Part shown: in pieces, positions 52,504 to 63,410 of the stretch
Numbering within the stretch: the first letter of the stretch is position 1
Layout of the letters: every line of letters begins with the position of its first letter
Source: Bradyrhizobium sp. CB1717
GTDB taxonomy: Bacteria; Pseudomonadota; Alphaproteobacteria; Rhizobiales; Xanthobacteraceae
NCBI RefSeq assembly: GCF_029714325.1
Contig: NZ_CP121666.1
Span: 6,727,001-6,791,000 of the forward strand
DNA: 64,000 bases
Reading direction: 5' to 3'
Position numbers and translations under genes: made by a program
Notes under the pieces: model-generated
Database searches by the model: none
The model's input: only the letters and a program-made list of their open reading frames with translations
What the model was told of the DNA's origin: nothing

Positions 52504-52692
52504 CTTTTGTTCGGCGTCGCGTTCGCAGCGTGGGTTGCGGCGAGCAGCGACAACGTCGGGACGACTGAAGTCTCACTTGCAGGGCGGCTCCGCCAAGGGG
52601 GGGCCGCCGCATGTTGCTTACGCTCCGATGCTTCCTGGCATGCCCGTCGACGGGCATGCCCCGGCTTACGCATCAGACGTGTTGGCGTCACA

Positions 52693-54042
52693 TCAGAAAT
52701 GGACCTCGGTGCGCATGCCGAGAACCACGGCATTGTCGGTCTTCACGCCCGCGCCGTTATAGCCGCGCCCGCCGGGATTGATCACATATTGCGCGTCGAA
52801 CTTGAGGTTCATCCAGCCGGTCGCCTGCCATCCGTACCAGACTTCGAGCGGAACCTCGTTGCCGCCGGCGTTGGGGCCGAAGGCCGCCGAGTTCACGTGG
52901 GTCGTGCCCACCGCGAAGCCGACTTCGTCCTGGGGACGCCAGGAGAACGTTCCGGTATGCCGGAAGCCGAGGGCGATCTGGTAGTCCTGGTACGACGTCC
53001 GGTGATCGGCAACGGTCGTATTGAGGAAGGTATACCAACCCACCGCACCGGGGCCGTCGACGGTCAGCCGTTGCAGGATCGACTCGTAGACGCCGTAGCG
53101 GCCCCTTTGACTTCCGAGATTTTGATCCGGGACGCCTCCAACGCCGGGGATGGTGGACACGATACCGGGAAGGCCACCATCAATGGTCGATGCGCTGTCG
53201 TACCAGCCGCCAACTCTCCAGGTCCCGTTCAAGGGACCGGACGGCGCCCACACCAACTCCACCGGGACCAACACGCCGCTGGCGGGGGTCGAGTGAGGGA
53301 CGCCCGGCAAGAAATAGACGGTCGGATCTGACGTCGTCAGATAATTCGGATTGGCGTCGTAGACGCCGACCGAAATCGTGAATTCCGGCGCGATCTTGTA
53401 GTGGACGACGCCGGCCCACTGGCTCACCGGCCAGTTATAGATGTAGCCACCCTGGATGTTGCCGGGCTGGCCGCCGCAGAAGGTCAGGTTGATGAACTCG
53501 CACAGGCCGAAGAAGAAGTCGGAGCCGACCGGCAGACGGCCGCCCTTGAGCTCGAGCCGATCATCGAGAAGCTTCTGCGAGTAATAGAGCTGCGTCAGGC
53601 GCAGAATATTGCCGCGGCCGAACACTTCGTTGGTCAGCTGCAAGGCGGGAATGCCCGCCTGATCATTCAGGTTGCGGCCGAAGCGATCGACCAGCGTCAG
53701 GCCGACGGTGCCGCCCTGGATGCCGGCAAGCTTCCCCATGTCGAGCTTCGCGCCGAACCACAACTGACCGGCGTTCGCCGCTGTGTTCTTGCTTCCGCCC
53801 GTAACGTTGCCGACGGATTCGTTACCCAGCGTCAGGCCTAGCTCGATGCCCCGCTCCTTCAGCTGTGTCCTGCCGAGATCGCCGAACAGGTATGGCCTCG
53901 TCCAGAAATCATCGGTTTCAGCATAAGGAACGGGCGCGGCTTTCGTCACCATATCCGCCGCATGCACCCCACCGCCCAACAGCGATGACAAAACGATCCC
54001 CACACCGCACGCACACGCGGTGTTCACAAACCTGCGCAACAT
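52693..54042 (-). CDS. Carbohydrate-selective porin, OprB family
   Basis: 449 residues. A signal peptide ends near VHAAD. The mature protein has OprB features: an early RPYLFGDLGRTQLKERGIELGL segment, many short amphipathic strands, aromatic girdle residues, and a C-terminal Phe (MRTEVHF), the outer-membrane assembly signal. OprB-type porins let sugars across the outer membrane. Together with the ABC transporter genes that follow on the same strand order, it gives a full route for a sugar into the cell. GGAGGACGAGAGA lies before the ATG. It is separated from the permease stop by 150 bases. Confidence 0.9.
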   Translation of the reverse strand: MLRRFVNTACACGVGIVLSSLLGGGVHAADMVTKAAPVPYAETDDFWTRPYLFGDLGRTQLKERGIELGLTLGNESVGNVTGGSKNTAANAGQLWFGAKLDMGKLAGIQGGTVGLTLVDRFGRNLNDQAGIPALQLTNEVFGRGNILRLTQLYYSQKLLDDRLELKGGRLPVGSDFFFGLCEFINLTFCGGQPGNIQGGYIYNWPVSQWAGVVHYKIAPEFTISVGVYDANPNYLTTSDPTVYFLPGVPHSTPASGVLVPVELVWAPSGPLNGTWRVGGWYDSASTIDGGLPGIVSTIPGVGGVPDQNLGSQRGRYGVYESILQRLTVDGPGAVGWYTFLNTTVADHRTSYQDYQIALGFRHTGTFSWRPQDEVGFAVGTTHVNSAAFGPNAGGNEVPLEVWYGWQATGWMNLKFDAQYVINPGGRGYNGAGVKTDNAVVLGMRTEVHF

Positions 54043-54192
54043 TTCTCTCGTCCTCCCGCCGTCTCAGGCTTTGTCATTCTTGCCTCACGTTCCGGCCAAG
54101 CCCTCGAGCCTGGAACGCGCTCCTTCCCCAGCACACACCGTCACAGCCGCGCGCCCACGCAGCCGCCTTGTGTCAACTGGAGCCTGGATCCG

Positions 54193-55247
54193 TCATGCCT
54201 GGTCGCCCGTTCTCGCCGGCAGCGCGTCCACGCCGCGCGGTGCTGCGCCCTGCCGTCCTTCAAGAGTCGATCTCGGCGCCGTGCGGGCAATGCCGGCCAG
54301 CGCCATCTGGCGCCGCCGTCGGGCCTGCAGTTGTTGATCCGCCAACACGCCGATCAGAATCACCGTCCCCATCACCGCGAAGTTCAGGGAATTGGGGATG
54401 CCCAGGATATTCACGAGGTTCTGCAGCACCTGCAGCAGCGCAGTCCCCAGCACGATGCCGAGGATCGAGCCTTCGCCGCCGCGCAGGCTGCACCCGCCGA
54501 GGACGGCAGCCGCGATCGCGTAGAGCTCATAGAAATTGCCGAAGGAGCTCGGAGACACCGAGTTGGTGTAGAACACGAACAGGACTGTTGAAACGCCGGC
54601 GAGCAAACCGCTGATGATGTAGGCGGTTGCGATCACGAGATTCGTGTTGATGCCCGAGAAGCGCGCCGCTTCCTCGTTCTTGCCGACGGCATAAAGCCAG
54701 CGCCCGTAGACCGAGCGGTGCAGCACCACGCCGAGGACGAGCGCAAGGATGATCAGAAGGATGAAGGTGTTCGGGATGCCCGCCACATTGCCGGAGGCAA
54801 TGCTGCTCAACGTCGCGGCCTCGTCGCCGTAGCCGAAGCCGCGTGTCGAGTCGGACGTATAGTAGCGGGCGGCGCCGCGATAGATCAGGAGCCCGCACAG
54901 CGTCACGATGAAGGGCTGCATCTTCAATCGGGTGACGAGGAACCCCTGAATTGCTCCGAGCACCGTCCCGCCGAGCAAGACGGCCAGCAGCGCCAAGGGC
55001 CAGGGAACCTGATAGGTCGTCAGAAGGTCGATGAAGACGACGCCAAGCAGCGCGAACATCGAGCCAAGCGAGAGGTCGATGCCGCCTGTGATGATCACGA
55101 GCCCCTCGCCGAGCGCAAACACACCGAAGAGGCCGATCAGGTTGGCCATGTTCAGCAAGTTCACCAGCGACAGGAAGGCCGGATTGATCGCGCCGGTGAT
55201 GGCGGCAATCACCAGGAGCAGCAGGCCCAGGCCGAGTTCTTTCTTGT

Positions 55248-55251
<4 letters not shown>
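54193..55251 (-). CDS. Sugar ABC transporter permease (RbsC-like)
   Basis: 352 residues with 8-10 membrane helices and the BPD_transp_2 signature GEGLVIITGGIDLSLGSMFALLG (~48-70) and the coupling region YAVGKNEEAARFSGINT. This is the ribose/galactose/autoinducer group of permeases, which work as a dimer with an RbsA-type ATPase. The C-terminus has an extra ~35 residues (IARTAPRSTLEGRQGAAPRG) past the last helix, beyond the family core. The start overlaps the ATPase stop by four bases (ATGA). Confidence 0.93.
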
Positions 55252-56774
<1,523 letters not shown>

Positions 56775-56832
56775 TCATTTCCTCCCGCACGACGCCCGGC
56801 TGTACCAGCCGGGCGTCGAAAGGCGCTGAAAG

Positions 56833-57795
56833 TCACTTCTTCAGCAGTCCCTTCAGATTTGCGGTGAATTCCGCGACGTTGGACTTGCTGATCACTTGGG
56901 TCGGCACGATCAGCTTGCCGTCAGACGGGATCCAGGACTTGTCGCCGTTCAGCGTCTTGATGATGTTGGTGGCGGAGAGATAGCCGAACTCGTACGGCTG
57001 CTGCACGACCGTGGATTCGATTGTGCCGTCGGATATTCCCCGCAGCGTGCGCTGGTCCTCGTCGAAGCCGACGATCTTCACCTTGCCGGCCTTGCCCGCC
57101 GCCTTGACCGCGTCATAGATCAGCGGTGTCTCGTAGCTCCAAAGACCGGACAAAAGCGCAATGTCGGGATATTTGACGAGCACGTTCTCCATATTCGCCT
57201 TGGCCTTGGCGAAGTCCACCTGATCGGTGAACACGTCGACCAGTTCGACCTTGGTGCCGGCGATCGCGTCCTTGATTCCCTGCACCCGCTCGCGGGCGTT
57301 GTCCGCGTCCATCGTGCCGACGAACAGCGCGATCTTGCCGCCGTTCGGCAGCGCCTTCTTGATCTCCTCGCCTGCTTGTCGCCCGGCCGCGACGTTGTCG
57401 GTGCCGATATAGGCGAGACGATTGCTCTGCGGCGCGTCGCTGTCCGTCGTGATCAATACGGTCTTGGCCGCAACCTTGTTGAGCTGCTCGGTCGCATGCG
57501 GCGCATCGTCGACCGAGATGGAGATGCCGGCGACGCCGCGCACCAGCAGGTCGTCCAGCTCGCGCCGCTGGCCCGCCGCCGTCCCTTCGTTGGTGACGAT
57601 CAATTCGATGTTGTAGTCGGGGTGCTCCTTCTGTGCCTTTTCGAGCCCACGGCCGGCGATGGTCCAGAAGTCGGCCGCAACATTGGTGACCAGCGCGATG
57701 GTCTTCTTCTGCTGGGCCTGCGCCACACCCGTTGCCATCCCGAGCGCGGCGGTCGCCAGCAGCGGCACTAGCAATTTCTTCATCGATCGGTTCAT
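56833..57795 (-). CDS. Sugar ABC transporter periplasmic binding protein (RbsB-like)
   Basis: 320 residues from ATG 57795, which has a near-ideal GGGAGG six bases upstream. A signal peptide (MNRSMKKLLVPLLATAALGMATGVAQAQ) is followed by a type-1 periplasmic binding fold: KKTIALVTNVAADFWTIAGRG, NEGTAAGQRRELDDLL, GTDNVAAGRQAGEEI, VKIVGFDEDQ. It is the first gene of the operon, so it sets the substrate range; the ligand is probably a pentose or related polyol, but this cannot be fixed by reading. An in-frame extension to 57969 is AT-rich intergenic DNA and is rejected. Confidence 0.93.
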   Translation of the reverse strand: MNRSMKKLLVPLLATAALGMATGVAQAQQKKTIALVTNVAADFWTIAGRGLEKAQKEHPDYNIELIVTNEGTAAGQRRELDDLLVRGVAGISISVDDAPHATEQLNKVAAKTVLITTDSDAPQSNRLAYIGTDNVAAGRQAGEEIKKALPNGGKIALFVGTMDADNARERVQGIKDAIAGTKVELVDVFTDQVDFAKAKANMENVLVKYPDIALLSGLWSYETPLIYDAVKAAGKAGKVKIVGFDEDQRTLRGISDGTIESTVVQQPYEFGYLSATNIIKTLNGDKSWIPSDGKLIVPTQVISKSNVAEFTANLKGLLKK

Positions 57796-58019
57796 TTGCA
57801 CCTCCCTTTGGTCACCCCGGACGAGGGGCTTCTCGACGCTTTTGCGCCCTATTTTATTTACGCAGCGAAGAAATGTCGCAGAGCAAAAACACCAAAAACA
57901 GGATGTACTGGCTCCTTCTTCAAGCGGAAATAGTACATGAGGTATGATATTAGTAAATATGACTCCCAAACGACCTTTTGTGGCTGTGCTTTTCCGATCA
58001 CACCACCCTTCCGCTCCAC

Positions 58020-58043
58020 ATTAATTTCACTTTGTGAATTAAA
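58020..58043. promoter_or_regulatory. Candidate ROK repressor operator
   Basis: TTAATTTCACTTTGTGAATTAA (about 22 bases) is a near-perfect palindrome around TTT, with TTAATT(T)CAC and GTGAATTAA arms. It lies 10 bases before the ROK gene start. A/T-rich arms with a C/G core are usual for NagC/Mlc/XylR operators. A weaker related site (TTTATTTACGCAGCGAAGAAAT, near 57853-57874) lies upstream of the binding-protein gene. Confidence 0.5.
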
Positions 58044-58051
58044 GAGACAGC

Positions 58052-59320
58052 ATGGTTGACCAAATTGAGCAGCCGAGACGCATTTCCAGCACCGCCCGCG
58101 GCTCGAATCGCGGCCGCCTCGTGGAGGTTTTGCGACGCCAGGGACCGTTGCCGCGTGTGGAGCTCGCCCGGAGCACGGGATTGAGCTTCCCCGCCGTGTC
58201 CGGCCTGACATCGAGGCTGATCGCGGAAGAGTTGCTGTGCGAGACCGAGACGGCGGCAACCTCATGGTCCGACGACACGGACGAAGACGATGCGGACGGG
58301 CTGAACGGCCGCCGCCGTGGCCGGCCCGCCGTGCTGCTGACCCTGAACCCGGAGTTCGGCCGCATCATTGCGGTCTCGCTGCGCATGAATCTGATCGAAA
58401 CGCTGATCGCGGATTTCAGCGGCTCCAGCCTGGCGCAATCGCGGCTCGAAATCGCGACCCGGGCTCTCGATGCGGGTGCGTTATGCGATCTCGTGATTGC
58501 GCAGATCGATGCGATGCTCGAGGCGACGGCCACACCGCGCCATCGCCTGTTGGGAATAGGGATTGCCCTCCAAGGCATCGTGAACGCGGACACCGGTCGG
58601 CATCTTTGGAGTCCGGCCCTGTCGATCACCGATGTCGATCTGGTGAAGCCGGTGCGCCAGGCTTTCGACGCCGAAGTCGTGATGGCGAATGACGCTGTCG
58701 CGGTTGCCCTCGCCCTCACCGCCGCGGAGCCGTCCCTGGCGCAGGGTCTCTCGGCCACGATCATGGTCGGCCACGGCGTCGGCATGGGCGTCGTTGTCGA
58801 CGGTGAAGCGCGCTGGGGCGCCGGCGCCGGCAGCGAGATTGGCCATATCAAATTGGGATCGAACGGGCCGCAATGTCGCTGCGGCCAGCGCGGCTGCATC
58901 GAGGCCCATCTCGCCGACTATGCGCTCTACCGCGACGCCCGCACCTTTCTCGACTTGCCGCCGGCGGCGGCGCAACAGCCTTCCGAGGCGCAGATGGCCC
59001 TGCTGCGCGAGCGAGCGCGGAGCGGCGATCCCCGTCTCGAGCACGTATTCCAGCAGGCAGGTCGCGCGCTTGCCGAGGCGGTCGCGGCAACGATATCCGT
59101 GCTGCGCCCACACCATGTGATCCTGGCGGGACCCGGCCTGCAGGCATTTGACATGATGCGCCGCGCCTATGAGGAGCGGCTCGAGCAAGCGGTCTTGCCG
59201 TGGCTGCTCAAGTCCACGGCGATCTATCTGCGTCCAAGCGAGTCGGCGGCAATCGTCGAGGGCATGGTGCGACGGACCCTGTGGGTCGTAGACCGAAACC
59301 GCATGGAGGCGACCGAGTGA
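58052..59320 (+). CDS. ROK family transcriptional regulator
   Basis: 422 residues. A winged helix-turn-helix at ~18-65 (NRGRLVEVLRRQGPLPRVELARSTGLSFPAVSGLTSRLI) precedes a sugar-kinase-like ROK domain. The ROK zinc motif is intact: His265 (GHIKLG) and Cys275, Cys277, Cys282 (CRCGQRGCIEAH). An acidic loop (SWSDDTDEDDADG, 71-83) sits between the two domains and is unusual. It diverges from the sugar ABC operon, so it most likely represses that operon in the absence of the sugar. It may also control the OprB gene. Confidence 0.93.
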   Translation: MVDQIEQPRRISSTARGSNRGRLVEVLRRQGPLPRVELARSTGLSFPAVSGLTSRLIAEELLCETETAATSWSDDTDEDDADGLNGRRRGRPAVLLTLNPEFGRIIAVSLRMNLIETLIADFSGSSLAQSRLEIATRALDAGALCDLVIAQIDAMLEATATPRHRLLGIGIALQGIVNADTGRHLWSPALSITDVDLVKPVRQAFDAEVVMANDAVAVALALTAAEPSLAQGLSATIMVGHGVGMGVVVDGEARWGAGAGSEIGHIKLGSNGPQCRCGQRGCIEAHLADYALYRDARTFLDLPPAAAQQPSEAQMALLRERARSGDPRLEHVFQQAGRALAEAVAATISVLRPHHVILAGPGLQAFDMMRRAYEERLEQAVLPWLLKSTAIYLRPSESAAIVEGMVRRTLWVVDRNRMEATE

Positions 59321-59336
59321 GCATGCACCAAAACGC

Positions 59337-59371
59337 AAAAGGCCCGGTCGCCAATGATGACCGGGCCTTTT
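59337..59371. terminator. Bidirectional rho-independent terminator
   Basis: AAAAGGCCCGGTC (59337-59349) pairs with GACCGGGCCTTTT (59359-59371). A- and T-runs on both sides make it work in either direction. It ends both the ROK gene and the hpnD-hpnE-shc-hpnG transcript. Confidence 0.92.
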
Positions 59372-59390
59372 GTTTCATCGCATCAAGAGA

Positions 59391-60140
59391 TCAGGCCGCC
59401 TTGGAGACCAAAGCCTCGCTGTCGACGATCTCGGTGCCGATCAGATAGTCACGGCAACCACGCAGTGAGCGCAGCGCGCGGTTGAAGTCGATGCCGGTCG
59501 AGACCAGCGCATGCAGCGTCGCCGGGTTGCGCACGATGCCGCGCAGCACGGCTCCGAGGTCGATCTGGCCGTTCGGCTTGATCGCGGCACGGGCGAGCGC
59601 GGGCAGCGCGCGGTGGGCGGGATCGCTGATGACGCGGACCGCGGCGAAGGGCAGCCCGGCCTCGGCGGCGTAGGCCGCCGCGATGTGGCTTTCCATATCG
59701 ACGGCGGAGGCTCCGGTTTCGGAGTGCAACGCCGCCTTGCAGGACCGCTTCGTGACCACCTCCTCGGCGCCGGCGAGGCTGCCGCGCACCACGCGGCGGC
59801 GGCCCGAGGTCAGGCGTTCGATCAGGTCGTCGCCGAGCGACAGACCGGCGGCCCAGCGGGTGTCGCCGGACAGCACCTCGGTTGCCAGCACGACGTCGCC
59901 GGAGCGCAGCGTCGGGTCGAGCCCGCCGGCCACGCCGAACGAGATCACGCCGCGAATCGTCTCAGGGTCCACCACCGTCAGCAGCGCCCGCAACTGGGTC
60001 GGGCTGCTCGACGAACAGATGACCGCCATGCCAGGACCGGCCGCAATTCGGGCCTCCTGCACCAATCCGGTCACGATCAGTATCGGCCGCGGGTCGATGG
60101 CATTACCCGCGGTAATATAGTCCCCCGTCCCCAAAGTCAC
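59391..60140 (-). CDS. hpnG: Adenosylhopane nucleosidase/phosphorylase HpnG
   Basis: 249 residues from GTG 60140, which overlaps the shc stop as GTGA and has AGGGG upstream. The fold is that of nucleoside phosphorylases/MTAN: FGVAGGLDPTLRSGDVV, then VDMESHIAAAYA (DMES 148-151) and VRVISDPA with the catalytic Asp173. HpnG removes adenine from adenosylhopane (the HpnH product) to give ribosylhopane or its phosphate. The 49 codons open upstream of the GTG overlap shc and are not used. It is the last gene of the hpn operon. Confidence 0.92.
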   Translation of the reverse strand: MTLGTGDYITAGNAIDPRPILIVTGLVQEARIAAGPGMAVICSSSSPTQLRALLTVVDPETIRGVISFGVAGGLDPTLRSGDVVLATEVLSGDTRWAAGLSLGDDLIERLTSGRRRVVRGSLAGAEEVVTKRSCKAALHSETGASAVDMESHIAAAYAAEAGLPFAAVRVISDPAHRALPALARAAIKPNGQIDLGAVLRGIVRNPATLHALVSTGIDFNRALRSLRGCRDYLIGTEIVDSEALVSKAA

Positions 60141-62134
60141 ATTCCGACCCCTACCACCCTGCTGTTGGTATTCCGCAAGTTCCGATACCGCGCCAACGCC
60201 CACAGCGGAAAGAACTTTGGGTAACCATGATACCGTAGATAGAACACGCGGGGGAAGCCTGTGGCGGTATACCGCTGCTCGTCCCACAGTCCTTTTTCGT
60301 TCTGTGTTGCAATCAGGTACTCCACCCCGCGGGCGACGGCCGGGTGATCAACCTCGCCTGCCGCCATCAGGGCAAGCAAGGCCCATGCCGTTTGCGAGGC
60401 GGTCGAGGGGGCGGCCTCCCATCCCTTGTAGTCCAGGCGGTAGCTGACAGCGTCCTCGCCCCAGCCGCCGTCGTCGTTCTGGATCGAGGCCAGCCAGTCC
60501 GCGGCTTTCCGGATCATGGGGTCATCGTGGCGGACGCCGGCCATGTTGAGGGCGCAGAGCACCGACCAGGTTCCATAGATGAAGTTCATGCCCCAGCGGC
60601 CGTACCAGGACCCTTCCGGGTGCTGGGTCTTCCTGAGGTAGGCAACGCCGTCGGCGACGTGCTTGCTGGTCTTCTCGGTCTCGCCGAGCTGGGCCAGCAT
60701 CGAGATGCAGCGCGCGGTCACGTCCTCGGTCGGCGGATCGAGCAGCGCGCCATGGTCCGAGAACGGGATGTTGTTGAGGTAATATTCGAGGTTGTTGACG
60801 TCGAAGGCGGCCCAGCCGCCGTCGTCGCTCTGCATGCCCTCGATCCACTCCCGGCCGCGGGCGATCGCGGCATCATAGCCGGTCGCACCGTGCTCGCGGC
60901 GCATGCGGTCCATCGACATCACCACCACGGCGGTGTCGTCGAGGTCGGGGTAATGCGCGTTGTTGTATTGAAAGGCCCAGCCGCCGGGGCGGACGTCGGG
61001 CCGCTTCGCCGCCCAGTCGCCCTTCACCTCGAGCTCCTGCCTCGGGATCAGCCAGTCGAGGCCCTGCTTGGCCGCAGGCACCGCCTTGTCGCCGCCGGCT
61101 TCCAGCAGCGCGTGCGCGGTCAGCGTCGTGTCCCACACCGGCGAGACGCAGGGCTGGCAATAGGCCTCCTCGCCCTTGATCACGAGCAGCTTGTCGATGC
61201 CCCGGCGCGTGATCGCGCGCGGCGGGAAGTTCTCGTCCTTGCCGAGCGCGTCGTACATCATGACGATGTTGGCCATCGGCGGATAGATCGCGCCCATGCC
61301 GTCCTCGCCGTTGAGGCGCTCCTCGGTGAAGGCGAGCGCCGCGTCGATCGCGCGCTTGCGTAGGCTCTTCGGAAACAGCGGCTCGATCACGCGCAGGATC
61401 GCATCGAGCGAACGGAACAGCAGGAACCAGGCCATGCTCTGATGCGGCGCCTTCGCGGTCATGCCGATCGAGCGCGGATCCTGCAGGAACAATTCGTCGA
61501 TGCCGACGCCCTTCGGATTCCTCGCGCGCGGCTTCAGCGCGGCGATCACCATCAGCGGCACCATGGTGGTGCGCGCCCAGTAGGAGATCTTGTTGAGATG
61601 GAACGGCGACCAGAACGGCAGCAGCACGATCTCGATCGGCAGCACCGGCACCGCGCGCCAGCTCACGACGCCGAAGGTCGCGAGCAGGAAGCGGGTGAAG
61701 ACGTTGCTGTTGACCGCGCCGCCGCGGGCGTGGATCGCCTCGCGCGCGCGCACCATGTGCGGGGCGTCGACGGAGTCGCCGATCATCTTCAGCGCGAAGT
61801 ACGCCTTCACGCTGGCGCTCATGTCGAACTCGCCGTCATGCACGAGCGGCCAGCCACCATGGGCGCCCTGCACGCGACGCAGATAATTGCCGATCTTGGC
61901 CTCGAGCACGGTGTCGACGGGCTCGGCGAGATAATGGCGCAGCAGGATGTACTCGGCCGGAATCGTGCAGTCGGCCTCGAGCTCGAACACCCAATGGCCG
62001 TCGGATTGCTGGAAGCCGAGGACGCCTTGCGTCGCCGACGCAATGCTCGATTCCAAAGCTTCGCGGCTGGTCGCGTTCACGGAATCCATGTCGCTCGATT
62101 GCTCCGATAGTCGATTGAAAGTTGACCGGGACAT
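60137..62134 (-). CDS. shc: Squalene-hopene cyclase
   Basis: 665 residues. The proton-donor DXDD motif is YPDLDDTAVV, around residue 397. Several QW repeats (QSDGHWVFELE; QGAHGGWPLV; QSDDGGWAAFDV; QNDDGGWGEDAVSY; QNEKGLWDEQRYTATGFP) mark the alpha-barrel fold. Shc is a monotopic membrane enzyme that cyclises squalene to hopene and diplopterol. ATG 62134 is chosen; ATG 62089 is also possible. It follows hpnE by 19 bases and overlaps hpnG (GTGA), so the genes are one transcript. Confidence 0.95.
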   Translation of the reverse strand: MSRSTFNRLSEQSSDMDSVNATSREALESSIASATQGVLGFQQSDGHWVFELEADCTIPAEYILLRHYLAEPVDTVLEAKIGNYLRRVQGAHGGWPLVHDGEFDMSASVKAYFALKMIGDSVDAPHMVRAREAIHARGGAVNSNVFTRFLLATFGVVSWRAVPVLPIEIVLLPFWSPFHLNKISYWARTTMVPLMVIAALKPRARNPKGVGIDELFLQDPRSIGMTAKAPHQSMAWFLLFRSLDAILRVIEPLFPKSLRKRAIDAALAFTEERLNGEDGMGAIYPPMANIVMMYDALGKDENFPPRAITRRGIDKLLVIKGEEAYCQPCVSPVWDTTLTAHALLEAGGDKAVPAAKQGLDWLIPRQELEVKGDWAAKRPDVRPGGWAFQYNNAHYPDLDDTAVVVMSMDRMRREHGATGYDAAIARGREWIEGMQSDDGGWAAFDVNNLEYYLNNIPFSDHGALLDPPTEDVTARCISMLAQLGETEKTSKHVADGVAYLRKTQHPEGSWYGRWGMNFIYGTWSVLCALNMAGVRHDDPMIRKAADWLASIQNDDGGWGEDAVSYRLDYKGWEAAPSTASQTAWALLALMAAGEVDHPAVARGVEYLIATQNEKGLWDEQRYTATGFPRVFYLRYHGYPKFFPLWALARYRNLRNTNSRVVGVGM

Positions 62135-62153
62135 TGCCCGTCAGGGCCGCTTT

Positions 62154-63410
62154 TCAGGATCCTTTGGCGGCCAGAACCAGATCGGCGGCGCGGTCACCCG
62201 ACCGGACCGATCCCTCGATGGTTGCCGGCAATCCCGTAGCAGTCCAGTCGCCGGCGAGGAACAGGTTTTTCAGCGCGGTGACCGGCCCCGGACGCAAGGC
62301 ATTCTGAGCGGGCGTCGCCGCAAATGTGGCACGGCGCTCACGCACGATCTGCCAAGGAGGCAATTCGCCGGAAACCCCGCCGGCCTTGCAGACGTCGCTC
62401 CAGATCGCCTGCGCGAGTTCCTCGCGCGGCATGTCGACGAGACGGTCGCCGTTGCTGATGGTCACCGAGAGCCGGTTCGGGAACGCGAACAGCCATTCCA
62501 CGACGCCGCCGATCACGCCGAGGATCGGCGCCGAGCCCGGCGGCGGCTCAAAACGGAAATGCGCATTCACGATGGCGCGGAATTCGGTCGGCGTCTTCAG
62601 GCCCGGCAGCAGGCTCGCGGCCGCGCGCGGCGGCACTGCCATCACGATCACGTCACCTGCACCGAGCTGGATCACATCCTCGCCGCCGAAGTTCAGCGCG
62701 GTCACCTTGCCGTCGGTGTTGACGAACGAACGCAGCTCATGGCCGAGCTGAACGGTGTGGCCACGCTCAGCCAAGAACTTCACCGCCGGCTCGATCAGCA
62801 CGGCGCTGAGACCGTCGCGCGCGATCAGGGGACGGCAGGCCTGCCCGCCCGCAAGCAGCGTCTCGCGCACGATCGCACCGGCAAGCCCGGCCGATCCCTC
62901 GGGCGGATCGACGTTGAGCGCCGCGAGCAGCAGCGGCTGCACAAGGCGCTGGTAGAGGATGCCTTCGGTCGGGATGGACTTGCTGACCAGCGTCTCCTCC
63001 GACGCCCAGACCAGCGGCGCCAGCTTGAGATAATCGGTGAGGCCGGTGTCGGGCACGCGGCGGCTCTCGTCGAGCACCCAGGTCGGCCATCGGCCATCGC
63101 CGAGATCGATCTGCCAGCGCTGCCCGGTCTTGATGTCGACGAACGGAAATTGTGCGCGATCCGGCCCGACGAGTCCCGCCTCGGTGCCGATCGCGCGCGC
63201 ATAGGCGCGCGCGTGGCTGTTGCCCGACAGCAGCAGATGATTGCCGTTGTCGATGGTGAGGTTGGTGGCGCCGTCGAAATAGGAGCGGCAGCGGCCGCCG
63301 GCCTGGTGCGTCGCCTCGTGCACGGCGACCTTGAAGCCGCCATTGGCGAGCCGCACGGCGGCGGTGAGGCCGGAAATTCCAGCGCCGATGATGTGAGCTG
63401 TGTTTTGCAT
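62154..63410 (-). CDS. hpnE: Hydroxysqualene dehydroxylase HpnE
   Basis: 418 residues. An N-terminal FAD-binding GxGxxG (HIIGAGISGLTAAVRL, 6-21) and a C-terminal FAD motif (NLFLAGDWTATGLPATIEGSVRSG) show an amine-oxidase-like flavoprotein. HpnE reduces hydroxysqualene to squalene with FADH2, the third step of the HpnC/D/E route from farnesyl diphosphate. The ATG shares one base with the hpnD stop (TGATG), indicating tight coupling. It stands directly before shc. Confidence 0.94.
   Translation of the reverse strand: MQNTAHIIGAGISGLTAAVRLANGGFKVAVHEATHQAGGRCRSYFDGATNLTIDNGNHLLLSGNSHARAYARAIGTEAGLVGPDRAQFPFVDIKTGQRWQIDLGDGRWPTWVLDESRRVPDTGLTDYLKLAPLVWASEETLVSKSIPTEGILYQRLVQPLLLAALNVDPPEGSAGLAGAIVRETLLAGGQACRPLIARDGLSAVLIEPAVKFLAERGHTVQLGHELRSFVNTDGKVTALNFGGEDVIQLGAGDVIVMAVPPRAAASLLPGLKTPTEFRAIVNAHFRFEPPPGSAPILGVIGGVVEWLFAFPNRLSVTISNGDRLVDMPREELAQAIWSDVCKAGGVSGELPPWQIVRERRATFAATPAQNALRPGPVTALKNLFLAGDWTATGLPATIEGSVRSGDRAADLVLAAKGS

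Noticed and set aside
57796..57969. 58-codon upstream extension of the sugar-binding protein
   Set aside because: AT-rich intergenic DNA; ATG 57795 has GGGAGG and opens a good signal peptide.
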